Assembly: GCA_021234155.1 (NCBI GenBank)
Contig: JAJEKV010000072.1
Coordinates: 977,918 to 1,041,917 of the forward strand
DNA: 64,000 nt
Direction: 5' to 3'
From: Isoetes taiwanensis
Lineage: Eukaryota; Streptophyta; Lycopodiopsida; Isoetales; Isoetaceae
A model generated the notes under the pieces. The model had not been told where the DNA came from. It did no database searches and worked only from the letters and a program-made list of their open reading frames with translations. This document shows, in pieces, positions 31,901 through 44,504 of the stretch. The translations under genes and the position numbers were made by a program. The first letter of the stretch is position 1; each line of letters begins with the position of its first letter.

Positions 31901-32151
31901 GGCGTGGGCTGAACAGGGGTATGTTGTGGAGATTGCGGTTGTGAACAGTGACGACACACAGGGGGAGACCCTGGTCGAGAATGAGCACGAGGGGTAGGAG
32001 GTGCCGACTGAGCTCGTGAGTGGATACGACCACCCTCAATGTCATAAGCAGTGTCATACATGTCCGGAACAGCTTCGCGTCGTTGATGGCGCTCCAGTCG
32101 AGCCGCCGTTTGGCAAAGAAGTTCTTCAGGAGTGAAACCTCGAGCTGACAT
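28916..32151 (-). pseudogene. Gag-protease region of element B (broken)
   Basis: Starts MSARGFTPEELL at 32151. After the Gln/Pro-rich N-terminus and gag domain, a TAG at 30922-30924 replaces the tryptophan before the first CCHC knuckle. The second and third knuckles are intact (third: CYHCHEWGHTTTACP). A TGA at 30175 replaces an Arg codon that A keeps as CGA. The protease is complete here: IDGGSAVNLI as active site and MLVGRPFL as flap-side motif. One extra T near 29412 shifts the frame before the linker. Apart from these lesions gag and protease share one frame. Confidence 0.85.
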
Positions 32152-32167
32152 GATGGAAGAAAAATCA

Positions 32168-32185
32168 GACCCGGCAGCGGCGACA
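32168..32185 (-). promoter_or_regulatory. Primer binding site of element B, tRNA-Asp-like
   Basis: On the minus strand TGTCGCCGCTGCCGGGTC, one base after the LTR. It agrees with the tRNA-Asp complement at 14 of the first 17 bases. Confidence 0.6.
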
Positions 32186-32186
32186 G

Positions 32187-32775
32187 TGTTTGGGGTCTGG
32201 GTTCGGGAACTCCTGCAAGACAGCCCTCTGTGAGGACCCTTGGATCTAACAGGAGAATCCGGGAGCTATGTCACGCGGGATTTGCAAAAAGAACAAGAAA
32301 AAGAGAACAGAATAGAAAGAGAACAATGAGATCACAATAATGAGAACAACTTTCTTGATGTCAATGAAGATACATGAGCTCTCGCAATTGAGAGAAAACT
32401 GATGTGAGACAAGACTCAAAACTCATCTAAAAACTCATGTGCTAGCTCTACTCGTATATATAGTACAATGGCCTTTGGCCCAATATAGACACTCTGACTG
32501 ATTTCGGTGCCGACTCCTGGAAGGAGGCCTGATTTGCAGGAATGCTAGCGGTGCCTCTTGAAGTGCCTGAAATCACGCTGACGCGGGCGGTGACGGGTCG
32601 TCACTTGTCTGAGCGCCGCCTCTTGGTAGCAGACGCGGGCTTTGACTGCGTGGTCTGCTGCTTGGTCTTTTGCTGGGCCTTTGACGACTGACCCGTGCCT
32701 GTCTGTGGATCCTTGGCCTTGACTTGATCCGTTATATGCATGAATAGTCCTGTACCAGGAGGCACAGGACTAACA
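32187..32775 (-). repeat. 5' LTR of element B
   Basis: 589 bp, TGTTAG to CCAAACA on the minus strand. It includes the open basic-tail frame (32774 to 32601, 57 codons and TGA) and a TATA box near 32454-32462. Confidence 0.93.
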
Positions 32776-35339
32776 CTAACTACTGGGGCAGGAGGTCTCC
32801 AGACAGAAGGGGAAGCGGGGAGATTAAACTCCCGGAGGAGTCAGGCCAAAACAGACAGGAAGCTTCGAACCACGAAGGCCAGGTCTATGACAGGAAGGGA
32901 AAAGGAGAAACCGCTCAGAACGCACAAGGGAGAAATAGCTGGGCACTCTGAGATAGAATTGTCTGCGGAAGAGTCCGACTTGTCAAGTGGGGAATCAGGG
33001 GAAGATGACCCGGTCATCCCCCTTGCCAGGAAGAAGAAAAAAGGGGGCAATAAATCAAGGAAGAAAGATGAAAGCCAGGCAAACCCCATGCTCAGGAAAA
33101 GATACGAAAGCAAAACTCAGGGATGGACGTAAAATGTTAAAGAGATATTAGATGCCCAAAAGGAGGCTCTGTCGAAATCGACCCTGGGAAAAAAAGAATC
33201 GAGATTGGTCTGTAACGACCCCAACAAGGCAGCCATAGATTCAGGCCTTCCAGCTGCTATAACAGGCCTGGCTCAGGATCCGAGCAATTCTTCTGCAGCT
33301 GGAGCTGCAGCTGGAGGTGATGGCAGCCATAAGCCTCCCCCATGCACCTCCCAATCAATCGATTGCATAGAGATAGGGAACCGGGCCTTGGAACACCCAC
33401 CTGATACTGCCCAGCTCATTGTAAGTGGAGATGGAGATAAGAACGCCCCAATTGGGACCTCAGACCACCTGACAGGCGGTATGCCAAGTGTAACCTTGGA
33501 TGCAAAGGGGTTGGCTACTGAAATGATTCCTGACCCTAAGCAGGCCATCGTCGATGGCAGCCCAGAAACTCAGAAAGGGCAGCAGAAAGAGGTATCGGAG
33601 AACCAGAAAGAGGGGAGAGGAACAGAGTACAGAAGAAGGGAAGCTAAAAGTTCTGAACCTTATTCTCACAGATAAAGAGAAAGAAAGAATTAAGGAGGAA
33701 GCAGATATGCTCCTGAAACATGCAGTTATATTAAAGTTCTCCAATAACAGGTTTACCACCTCAGACATCATGGATTGGGTAAATGCTCAGCTGTCAGATA
33801 TATCATGCACAAGATGCACCTCAATGGGCGATAGGTGGTTCGAACTGGTTATGAACAGCCAACAAGCCCCTGAAGTTATGCTAAAAAAGAAAAAACTACA
33901 AGATGACAGAGGGAATAGGGGGTTTGTTATTCCATGGCTGGTTAACTTCACCCCAATGCAGGGATCAGAGTTTTTGGGAGACATTAAGGAGGTTTGTGTC
34001 CTCCTCTCAAACCTGCCAAGGGAATTCCGTATCCCGGAGCTCCTTGAAAGAGCTCTAAGTACTTTTGGGGAAGTACTGACTGGACTCGAAACAATTGCCC
34101 ATCCGGGAGTAAGGGGCAAACCCAAGATCTCCATGCTAGTTAAAAACATGAAGGATATCCCTGACATCCTTATGATAGGGGATAGGGAAATCAACATTCA
34201 GGCTATTGAAGATGGAATTGACTGCAACTACTGCAAGGAGAAAAGGTCATTGGAAGAGGGACTAGCGAAAGTTGAGGCAATTAAGATGAGGAAACAACAG
34301 GCCTGGAATAGGCCCATAACTCAGGCAGGCCCGAGTAAGCAGGGGGATTGGACCGTGGTGAGTAACAGGAAGAGACCCTCATTTGGGCAAAGAACACCAA
34401 CTGCAGAAAGATTTGAGTCCCCATGCAATTCCCCCTAAGGGCAAAGCAGACAGACCAAGGTCTTCAAGATCTCAATAATCCTTTCAACCCGCTGCAACAC
34501 GATGGTTTGGAAGAGATAATGGGGATGGCTGGTATAGAGAACGGGCACTCACCTTCCCCCCCACGCCATAAGCCCTACAGAGTGAATCCTTCAGTTTCTT
34601 CCTCGATGGCTCACTTGAGAAAGACTTTGAACATGGAAGTTGGGCCAAAAAGGCCAGAGAATTCGGACAGCCAAACAAATGGCCAGGGTAAGCCCTCTGG
34701 GGGCACATCAAGGAACAATCAGGGCTCCCCTGCCATCCCTTCTCATGTGCAAGACTCCTCACTCATGCCTAAGTTCCCTCAAGACAGACCCCTCAATTCA
34801 GGCAATGGCCAGGTCAATCCAACAGGTTTCAATGCTGCAAGACAAGGGGAGGGAGACCCCCTAGGCCCCAGAAGAACCCTGCCCAAGGATTGGTGTTATT
34901 GCAGAAAGGTGGCCAGCCTGATACCCTTAATGCTCAGCTGCAGAATAACCCCCAGCCCTCACAACATAGACAAGTTTTCAGCTCTATGGGTCTAGGCTCT
35001 CAAGGTAGTAATGCGAAGGGGGAAAGGACTGAGATTGCCATTACATGCCTTGATAAGGGCATTAGAAAATGGCTGGTAAAAAAGCAGGATAATAACTTCC
35101 CTGAGTTTTGGCTCGCAGATGAGGAGGATAAAAGGGACAAAAGAATTATGAGCTCAATTATGGTAAGCACATACTGGAAGAAAAAATCCTTTCAATTCAA
35201 AACCAAATTTGTGGATGAAGAGAAAGGGGGGAAGAAGTGCATTGTGGTCAGTGCTAAGAGAGATACATTGGGCACACCTAATGAACAGCTATATTGGATT
35301 GAAACGGAACACTTGGGGGGCAAAGACCCGAATGTCTGA
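32776..35339 (+). pseudogene. ORF1 of LINE H
   Basis: ORF1 proteins bind the LINE RNA. The N-terminal part is charged and disordered (K/E/S-rich, with R-K-K-K-K-G-G), with a TAA at 33130. After a shift near 33600 comes a domain like the plant DUF4283/RRM-like domain (about 33650-34230; motifs FRIPELLERALSTFGEV and EDGIDCNYCKEKRS). Further shifts at about 34430 and 34890 lead to a C-terminal segment ending KDPNV at 35339. The last bases overlap the ORF2 start as ATGTCTGA. Confidence 0.7.
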
Positions 35340-37043
35340 GTTGAATATTTTGTCATGGAATGTCCAGGGCATGAGCTGTCCAGACATCAGGCTGAATAAG
35401 TTGCAAAGGCTGAAATTATATATCAAGGAGTTGGAAAGTAAAAGAGGAACTTTGACATAGTGTGCATTCAGGAAACAAAGATCTCTAATAGAAATGAAAG
35501 AAGGAAGATTTCCTCTGGGCTGCACTTCTGGAACCCGGCAGAAGTCTCTAATGTCAGGGCAGGGGGGCACCCTCATGGTTATTGGAGCAAGATGGGAAAA
35601 CCTGATTGTGGAGAAGAGGGTGTTGATTGGAGGCAGAGCTCAGCTGGTCTCATTTAAACTAGGTGAGGAAGTTGTGGGCATCATTAATGTATACGCGCCC
35701 CATACGCCAAGTGATAGGGCAGACTTTTGGGATTTCTTCCTCCAAGTGGTCCCCAAGGACCTGCATGGGACAATTATAACAGGGGACTTTAACACAATTG
35801 AAGATATTTGTGATAGAATAGGGGGCTCTAGTGTCATCACCACATCAGAAAGAGAACGACACTGTTGGAATGAGTTAACTTTTACATTGGCGGTGTCGGA
35901 TTGTTTCCTTGAAAACAACTTTACACAGCACCTGCCTTATTTCACCTGGAAGTCCAATAGCAGGAACATTCACGAAAGGCTTGACCGTGTTTATGCCTCA
36001 GAGTGGCTTTTGGAGAAGGGAGGGGCACTTAATGTGAGTGTTGATTACCCCTTGTTTTTGGATCACAGACCCCTGATGCTTTATAGCAAGATAAGCCTGA
36101 GAGAGGGGATTAAGAAGCTCCCAACAATTTGTTCCTCCATAGCCCAGAATGAGACTCTCATGAACAAAGCTAAGGACTACTGGACTAATGCGGCCAATGG
36201 GAACTTGGCTGAAGCACTCAATTGGACTGCCCACCAAGCCCGGACTATGCAAATGGAGGCCAAAGACAAGGTATTTGGTAGAATTAGAGCCCTTCAAACT
36301 AACATAAGAGCTGCTAAAAGGATTGCTGATAACAATCCAGGCAGTGCTTGGGCCTTGGCCCATGTGGCAAGACTCAACAATGAATTGCTTAAGGCTGAAG
36401 AGCAAAAGATCCTCAACTATCTGGACAAAGGTAATGTTGCTTGGGTACTCAACGAACGTGGAATGACAAAGGACCACTATAAAGCGCTGAAAGGCAAGGC
36501 AAAAAGCCCGCCGATTTTGGGCCTCCAAGATGACATGGGCAATCTGCTAACAAAACATATGGAAATGCATGCCCACATTAACTCTTATTTTCAGAAAGCC
36601 TTTATGGCTGAGTCCATGAGCAGCGGATGCTTACAAGCAATAGACCGAGTTCTCTCAAAGATCCCTGAGGTGTTCGATGAGCCTATGAAGGCTGCGCTTA
36701 GCAGCCCCCTGGTGCTAAATGATCTCTAGGAGGCAGTCAACGACTTAAGTGAGGATAAAAGTCCAGGTCTCGACGGGCTGCCCCCCTCCTTCATTTCCAA
36801 TTGGGAATGGGTAGGTCCTGCAATCCTCGGTTCGTGGAACATGGCAATTCAAGCAGGCAGCTGGCATAGCAAGTTCATTGAAGGCTGCATCACCCTAGTC
36901 CCAAAGAAAGGGGACCCTCTTGACCTGAAAAATTGGAGACCAATCAGTATGATGAACACAATTTACAAGATTGTGGCAAAAGCATTGGCAAACAGATTGA
37001 AAAACATGCTCCCCAAAATAATAAGAAATTCGCAGACTGGCTT
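35332..37043 (+). pseudogene. ORF2 of LINE H, first part: endonuclease and RT start
   Basis: Starts ATG at 35332 with LNILSWNVQG, the AP-endonuclease-like motif; IQETK, GDFNT, LDRVYAS and LDHRPL follow in order, so the nicking domain is recognisable. A stop at 35458 and a shift break the first part. The RT fingers include the usual DEKSPGLDGLP-like and KNWRPISM motifs, and a TAG lies at 36727. The frame is cut at QTGF by element J. Confidence 0.82.
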
Positions 37044-37334
37044 TGTTAGAATTCAAGCTGTACATTAGAGTACATTGATCTACATTAGATACATTGATGT
37101 ACATTAGAGTACATTAGAAGTACGTCATGTACATCTCTGGCCTTTGGCCTTCTGTTTCCGGCTGTTGGCCTTTCAGTGCCATTCATTCCATGTACTTATA
37201 GATTACATGCAATACATAGAACATCCAGATTGTTCCTATTCTATTCCTATTGTGTCTCTTCCGATCTTGCTTCCGCTTTGGCTCACTCTGTGCTGCAGGT
37301 TTGTATCAGTCCATAGCTGATACGTTTTCCAACA
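37044..37334 (+). repeat. 5' LTR of element J
   Basis: TGTTAGAATTC to TTTTCCAACA, 291 bp. The first 110 bp contain several short GTACATTAGA-type direct repeats. Confidence 0.95.
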
Positions 37335-37346
37335 TGGTATCAGAGC
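37335..37346 (+). promoter_or_regulatory. Primer binding site of J, initiator tRNA-Met
   Basis: TGGTATCAGAGC immediately follows the LTR. Confidence 0.95.
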
Positions 37347-37439
37347 CTATTGGCATGTAAAGGGAAGTTTGGCAATAGAGGAACTTGGGAGAACGATTCT
37401 GGAAGAATACTTATCGGAGCAGGAGAAGGTCATGGAGAC

Positions 37440-40400
37440 CAGATCTGTATCGGCAATTCGAAACCACCTATGTTTGATGGCAAAGGGTTTCAAAGCTGGA
37501 AGAAATCCATGAAGTTATATCTAATGGCGAGAGGATGTCCGGGATATAGTGGATGGGTCTGAAACTAAACGAGGAGAATCTTTGGGACAGCAGCTCAAAT
37601 CAAGCTTCAAAAGGATTGGCGTGCCGTGATAATAGAGCAATGGCTTGCATATGTATGTGTCTTTCCGAGCCATAGTCATGCAAGTAGATGTGGATCGAGG
37701 GCAGCTATTCTCTTTGGATTTGGCTTGAAGATAAGTATGGCACCAAAACGTAAGGTGAAGTTATGCATTTGTATATACAGTTAGGAATTGCAAGTATGTG
37801 GAAGGAGCTGATCTGAATACACACATAAATCAAATGAAGGAGATGTTTGATATGTTGGCGTGCAGATTCAAAGTATGCAGTTCGGAGGGGCAACAAAAGC
37901 TCCAGTTATATGCTTCTCTTCCCAATTCATGGGAAAACTTTGTTGATTTCTTGACACTCAAAGTAGTCTTTCATGGGATGACCTTGCCTCTCTAAGCTTT
38001 TGCTTGAGAAAGAGATCGTTTGAAAGACAAAGTGGAGGATTCAAGCCATCACAAGCCATGCTTTGCGAGGGAGGCAAGATAAGAAGCCTCATTATAAAAA
38101 GCAATCAGATGGGAAGATGGAAGGATCAAAAGGAGCATGTCCGAAGAAAGTTTATGCCAAGAGAGGGCAATCTGGCTGCTTTGAATATGGCCATTATGCA
38201 CGCCAATTGTCCTGGAAGGTAAGAGCAAATCAGAGAAAGCACATCTAGTTGAGGCACAAGCCATCAAAGGAGAGGCTTCTCTTGTGATCCAATCAGTCCA
38301 GAGTCTCAGAATTAAAGGGGAGGCTTCTGTTGTGGAAACAAGTGCATGTACTACTGCTGGAAAGAAGGTTCTTACAGTGGATTCTGCATGCACATCAGTG
38401 ATGTTGAAGGATAGGGATCTATTCTCAAGTTATCAAAATGACAAAAGTCTGGTGCAATTGGGAGATTACAGTGAAATTCAAGTGCAAGGAAGCGGTCAAT
38501 ACAATTTCAAGCTATTGAATGGTGAAAATACGGTTCTTCCAGAAACCTTACATGTCCCGGAATTGCGAAAAAATCTTTTGTCAGTTGCATGTGCAGTAGA
38601 TGCTGGTCTGCAAGTTTTCTTTGATGATAAGGAAGTTCTTTTTTTGAAGAATGCACGGATTGAAGGGGATATAGTGGCCAAGGGCTCAAGACATGGCAAT
38701 TTGTATGAGCTGGAGGTGTCAGATCCAAATCGAGGCCCTAGTTGTATCGAAAAAAGAAGGAGAAAGTGCTACTTTGGCACAAAAGGTACGGTCATGCTAA
38801 TGTTCAAGCTTTAAAAATAATGCAGCGGAAGAACATGGTTCATGGCATGAAGATAACTATGAAGGCAGACCCGGATCTTTGTGAAGCATGTATCCTTGGT
38901 AAGCACCCTCGCAGATCGTTTGCAAGTGTAGGCAGCAGAGCTAAGCAAGTGCTGGAGCTTATCCACTCAGATCTTTGTGGACCAACAGAGGTGTCTGCAC
39001 GCCTTGGTAAGGCAGTATATTTCATCACGTTTATTGATGATTTTAGTCGGAAAACAATTGTCTATTTTCTAACCAAGAAAAGTGATGCTCTTGAGGCTTT
39101 TAAATTGTATAAAGCATGTGTGGAAAATCAGACAGGGAGGAAGATCAAGCAATTGCGCACTGATGGTGGTGGAGAGTATCTTAGTGATCTCTTTCATAAT
39201 GCATGTGATCAGGCAGGGATTCAGCGTCAATGCACAACGAGGGCTACTCCTCAACAAAACGGTATTGCAGAGAGGAAGAATCGCACTTTGTGCAATGCGA
39301 CAAAGTATGCTTCTTGAAAGTCATTTGCCAAAGTATTTTTGGGCTGATGCAATTGCTGCAGCAGTTCATGTGCAAAACAGTTGACCACGGTTGCCTTGGA
39401 TAATGAGATGACTCCGAAGAAGCTTGGTGCGGAGAGAAGCCGATGTTTCTCATTTACGCACATTTGGATGTACCGCTTATGTACATGTTCCTGAGCATTT
39501 GCGCAGAAAATTTGATGCCCGTAGCACCAAATGCACTTTCATTGGCTATGCACCTAATCATAAAGCATACTTGTTGTGGGATCAAGAGCGAAGAAAGGTA
39601 TATACCAGCTCAGAAGTAGTTTTTGATGAGTCAAATTCTATGTGTATTGATCCACTTGCAGATGGAAACTTCATTCAAGACAACTATCTTGTTCTTGATG
39701 ATCATCCACTCGTTGAGCTTCAAGATTTGAGGCTGGACCAGCAGCAAGATGTGCCTTTGCCAATGGATGAGCAACAACCCATCAATGATGATCCACCTCA
39801 TAATCAAGTTCTTCCTGATCCTCGGCTCATTGGAATGCCTCCTCCTCCTGATCAACCGTTGTCACCACGTAGCAGAACACCTTCTCGTAAAGTTCTTGAA
39901 AATGCTGAACTTAGTTTGGTTGAATGGTGTTGCTTGGCGATTAAGGTGAACCAGCAAGCATTGAGGAAGCATGGGCTTCCTCCGAAATCCACATTGGAAG
40001 CAGGCGGTGAGGTAGAGCTTGCATCCATGGATGCAAACCAGGTATGGGAACTTGCTGATTTGCCCATTGGGCGCAAAGCAGTGGATTGCAAATGGCTATT
40101 CACGAAAAAGTACAAGGCTGATGGCAGCCTTGACAAGTATAAGGCTAGGCTAGTTGCTCGAGGTTTCAGCCAAGTCAAAGGTCTTGATTATGATGAGACA
40201 TTTTCACCGGTCGTGAGAATGAATAGCTTGCGTGTTTTGCTTGCCTTAGGAGCCCAATTGGATTGGGAAATTCATCAAATGGATGTGGATACGGCATTTC
40301 TGAATGGAGATCTTCTTGAGGACATTTATATCTTGCAACCTCCGGGCTTTGAAGTACCCGACAGAAAACAAGGTATGTAAACTCCGGAAGGCCATTTATG

Positions 40401-41450
40401 GCTTAAAGCAGGCATCTCGGGTTTGGTACAAGAAGTTTGATGATGCACTTAAGCATGAAGGATTTCAAGTTGCTACAACAGATTCTAATGTCTACATCAA
40501 GTGCATGGGAGGTATGTATTTGATTTTAGTGCTATATGTGGATGATATGCTTGCAATGGGCAGCAATCTCCTTGATGTTCAAGCACTTAAATCTCAACTA
40601 GCTAGCGCGGGTTTAAGATGAAAGATTTGGGTGCAGCTAGCTCTTTCTTAGGTATCTGATACATCGTGATAGGAAAAAAAGGGCTAATTCATATCAGACA
40701 ACCACGGTATGCTGAATTTCTACTTGAGCAATTTCGCATGGCAGATTGTAAGCCTGTTTCCACGCCAATGGAAGCTGGCCTCAAATTGTTTGAAGATGAG
40801 CCTGTTTGTGATAATGTGCAGTCATCTTCTCTACCATATAGGCAGCTTGTTGGGAGTTTGATGTATCTCATGACCATAACACGGCCTGATCTTTGTTTTC
40901 TTTGTGATTGCATTGAGTCGGTTTAACCAACATTTATGAGTTAAAGCATTGGCAGCTAGCAAAGCGTGTTCTTCGCTATTTGCAAGGAACAAAAGAGTAT
41001 GGAATCTGTTATTGTGATAACGGATCAGCAAGTCTTCATGCATTTCTTGATGCAAGTTGGGGCAACAACGGGGATTCTCATTCCACTCTGGTAGCACATG
41101 CATGTTTTATGGAGGTGCAATAGGTTGGATAAGTAAAAAAGCAATGCTGTTGTAGCGATCTTCAGAGAGGGAAATACATTGCCTTATCTACTTGGAGTTG
41201 CAGATCTCATTTGGTATGATCACTTGCTTAATGATGTTGGTATTTCTGCGGCAACCTATTCATGTTTATGTGGACAACCAAAGTTGCATGAAAATGGCGA
41301 GAGGAAGCGACGGGACATCATCCTCGGACAAAGCACATTCCAATACATTATCATTATGTCCGTGATCTGGAGAAAGCAATCATTTCATTAATCTATTCCC
41401 CACTGGGTGCAATGGTTGCGAGATATCTTTACTAAACCACTTTGGGCACA
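37440..41450 (+). pseudogene. Copia polyprotein of element J (broken)
   Basis: Gag start near 37460 (KPPMFDGKGFQSWKK). The zinc knuckle at about 38178 is degraded (CFEYGHYARQL; later cysteines lost). The protease reads VDSACTS at about 38379, with Ala in place of the active-site Gly. Integrase (38760-39315) has the zinc site and D, D, E in HSDLCGP, RTDGGGEY and NGIAERKN. RT (40050-40620) has MDVDTAFLNGDL and YVDD. RNase H remnants reach about 41450. Stops and shifts occur near 37560, 38250, 38815, 39316, 39400, 40378, 40620 and 40925. Confidence 0.9.
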
Positions 41451-41528
41451 CAAAAGTTTATGCAGTTTAGATCAGCACTTGGTGTTATACCACTGCGGTA
41501 GCCAGGATTATCCGACTTGAAAGGGGAG

Positions 41529-41819
41529 TGTTAGAATTCAAGCTGTACATTAGAGTACATTGATCTACATTAGATACATTGATGTACATTAGAGTACATT
41601 AGAAGTACGTCATGTACATCTCTGGCCTTTGGCCTTCTGTTTCCGGCTGTTGGCCTTTCAGTGCCATTCATTCCATGTACTTATAGATTACATGCAATAC
41701 ATAGAACATCCAGATTGTTCCTATTCTATTCCTATTGTGTCTCTTCCGATCTTGCTTCCGCTTTGGCTCACTCTGTGCTGCAGGTTTGTATCAGTCCATA
41801 GCTGATACGTTTTCCAACA
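41529..41819 (+). repeat. 3' LTR of element J
   Basis: Same 291 bp as 37044-37334 with no mismatch found by eye, followed by the GGCTT duplication. Confidence 0.95.
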
Positions 41820-44504
41820 GGCTTTGTTCAGGGTAGGTTGGTCTTCGAGAATATCATGACCCTTAGGTTGGCTCAGGAATGGGCAGTGGACTCAAAGCAA
41901 GATCTTGCAATCATCATGCTTGACTTCGAAAAGGCGTACGACAGAGCGGATTGGGCCTTCTTAAAAAAAATGTTGGGTAAGCTAGGAATTCCTCAGACTT
42001 TTGTTTCGGCGGCCTCCCTTTTGTACAGAAACTCAACCAGCAGAGCTCTCCTTAATGGAGTGATAGGGGATCCTATTATTTTGGAAAGGTCAGTGAGGCA
42101 AGGCTGCCCGCTTGCTCCGTCCTTGTTTCTCCTCATGGCAGAATCCCTGGGCTACCTACTGAACAGCAACGAGGGACCCGAAGGACTTAGGCTCCCCATG
42201 AACGCTGGAGTCCTGAAAGAGCTAAGTAATCATGACCCCTCTCTTCTTGATAGTGAATTTGCTGATGATATTTGCCTGTTTGTAGAAGGCTCTAATGCCA
42301 ACCTGGAAAAAATGAACAGCTGCCTTGCTTTATTCTGTTGGGCCTCGGGGGCAGCAATAAATTAGGCCAAATCCTCGGGGATCTGGATGTCTCCCAGACC
42401 CACCCCAGGTTGGGGAAATAACATGGGGTTCAGGTGGCTGGAGGGGGAAGAAACGACAAGATGCTTGGGCTTCTTTGTGGGGAAAGGATTGGAGCAGATG
42501 GGACACGATGGCCACATCATTACGAACATTAAGAATCAGCTCATCAAGTGGAGTAACAGAAAACTCAACATCCCAGCCCGTATTACAGTTGTAAACAACA
42601 TAGTCTTGGGGGCCTTATGGTTCTTGACCAGCGGTTGGATTGTTGATCCTAAGACTTTGGATGAGATCACTAAGCTTATAAGATTGTACTTGTGGAATGG
42701 GGATCCGGATGCAAGATGCCCAGCATCAAAAGTTGGATGGACCAACCTCATCCTCCCAAAGTCTAGGGGCGGGTTGGGGATAATTGACCTGAAAATGCAG
42801 GCTAAGGCATTAGTTTTCAAGCTGTTTGTACGTGCCTTCCTCCGGGGTCTCCAGCCTTGGAAAATTCTTTTAAGAAACAAAATGCTTCTCATCAAACCAG
42901 ACAAGGGAAAGGGGGTTCCATGGGATGCTGACCCTTAGTGGATCTTTGCAAACTGCCCTATTGAAGGTAAGGGCCTCCAAGGCTTCTCTGCTGGCCTCCT
43001 AAAGCTATGGAAAGAGTTTAAGCCCATGCTCCCCAAGCTAACATCTCTAGTCACGGCTGAACAGTTCAGTTTGCAGCCTTTGTTCCACAACCCTTTGATA
43101 GCCCATAATGGCATCCCCTTGGGGGAGGATGAATTCAAAGTTGGCTGGAGGTGGGTCCACCAAAATGGAATCAGGCTAGTCCGAGACCTCCATGATATTA
43201 TCAGGCAGTCTAGAGCTGAAACCTTAGAAGCATTGATTGACAAGTGTGGCCCATGCAAAAGGAAGAGGATTCTAACTGATCTCGAAGTAATGATGCAAGC
43301 GGTAGCAAGAGCCTGGCGTATGGTGGCGGCAAATGCTATGGAATCAGAAGAAAACTGAAGTATGCTTGTGACTGAAAATGGAAGGGAACTCTGGGGAAGG
43401 GAAGACCCTCTGGCTGAAACAGGTTTTAGGTTCCCAATCGATGGGAGGGGAAGAAGCCATCTCCATAAAACCCCGAAGGTACAAGTGATCCCTGAAGGAA
43501 ATCATATTCTAGTTAGAGTGCTGGATCTAAAAAATAAGGTTGCGGCTTTGGACCCTACTCTAAAACGCAATGACAAGGTAAATCTCTACATCTTTAGGAA
43601 CATGTCGTCGCATGAGCTTGAATGTGACCCTAGACAGTGGGCGTGGTCACAAGGGGAGATCCAGATCAAATTTTTTGAGTACACGCCGAAGCTAGGTAGA
43701 AACCTCCTGGCTATCAGAAACAGACAAAGGTCCAAGTTATTTAAAAAGCTGGAAGATATTCAAGTCAACGAGGATGAAGTACATGGGTACCTCAAACGAA
43801 CCTGGAAAAATGCATGGCATGCTAAAGTGAGATTTCTGGTCTGGTTGATAGGTAATGAGAGTGCGATCCCCATGATTTACAAGCCTGTTCTCCGAGGATA
43901 CGACTGCTTGAGCTGTGGCACCCCCGCAGACCAAAGACATGTGTTTTGGGAGTGCAAGGAAGCTCAAATTATCTGGCAAAGGGGGCTACGCATTGTTCAA
44001 CGCCTTTTAAGGCCTGCAGATAAACAAGGGATTATGTGGAAAATGGCAGTCCTGGGCACTATAGAATGCAACAACCACAACGTAAGGGATGTCAATGAAA
44101 TAAATATTGAGAATGACGATCTCAAAGGATGGCAATGGGGACCAGATGGCTCACCTTCCTGGGTCGACATGAACGAGCAGCATTATTCAATTGCTGATCC
44201 ATCCGAGGCTGAGGTGTGGAACATCTGCAGGGCTTACATCCTCTGGTGTGTATGGAGGAGATATACGAAGAAATACCATGAACACCTGGATATGCCAGTA
44301 AATGTAGCCATTGTGGAGCTGTGGACCAACCTGGTCACAGTAACAACAGCACAATTCAATTGGATAAAGGATAAAGGGGGCAATCCAGAAAGAAGCATGC
44401 GAAAAGCAATAAAGTGGGCTAGAATGTGGGAACCCATCATGGTGACAATTAGGCAAGAAGAGGTCAAATGGATCTGGACGCCCCCTCGATGGCTCTTCAC
44501 CTGA
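41820..44504 (+). pseudogene. ORF2 of LINE H, second part: RT core and zinc finger
   Basis: Continues from QTGF as FVQGRLVFENIMTL. RT palm has LDFEKAYDRADW, RQGCPLAPSLF and the active site FADD at about 42259. A stop at 42363 ends the first frame. The thumb-side segment to 42938 includes NIPARITVVN. The C-terminal frame (43362-44504) contains CLSCGTPADQRHVFWEC, the zinc-binding RT finger of plant LINEs. Termination at 44504 looks natural. Confidence 0.85.

Larger units (their letters stand above)
16897..32775 (-). mobile_element. Element B: complete A-family retrotransposon with nested insertions
   Basis: Runs on the minus strand from the 5' LTR (32775-32187) to a 3' LTR missing its first 82 bp (17409-16897). 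The target duplication CTAAC is perfect (16892-16896 and 32776-32780). The two LTRs differ by about 11 bases, all transitions, plus one 6-bp indel over about 507 bp, so the insertion is moderately young. The interior holds gag-protease, RT-integrase, the reverse-strand small gene and the extra coiled-coil ORF. It is cut by insertion F in the linker before RT and by insertion G in the extra ORF. Without these it is about 11 kb. Confidence 0.93.
37044..41819 (+). mobile_element. Element J: Ty1/copia retrotransposon
   Basis: Two 291-bp LTRs with no difference that I can find, target duplication GGCTT (37039-37043 and 41820-41824), and an initiator-Met primer site directly after the 5' LTR. A polypurine tract (TTGAAAGGGGAG, 41517-41528) precedes the 3' LTR. 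The polyprotein order integrase before RT is typical of copia. Despite the identical LTRs the coding region is full of lesions. Confidence 0.95.
32776..44504 (+). mobile_element. LINE H: L1-like non-LTR retrotransposon, interrupted by J
   Basis: Carries ORF1 (RRM-like) and ORF2 (APE endonuclease, RT, C-terminal zinc finger), the usual plant L1 layout. The 5' portion lies left of element B (about 16829-16896), because removing B and one CTAAC joins the ORF1 frame. Copia element J is inserted in the RT domain. No poly-A tail or target duplication is evident after 44504. Several stops and frameshifts are present. Confidence 0.88.
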
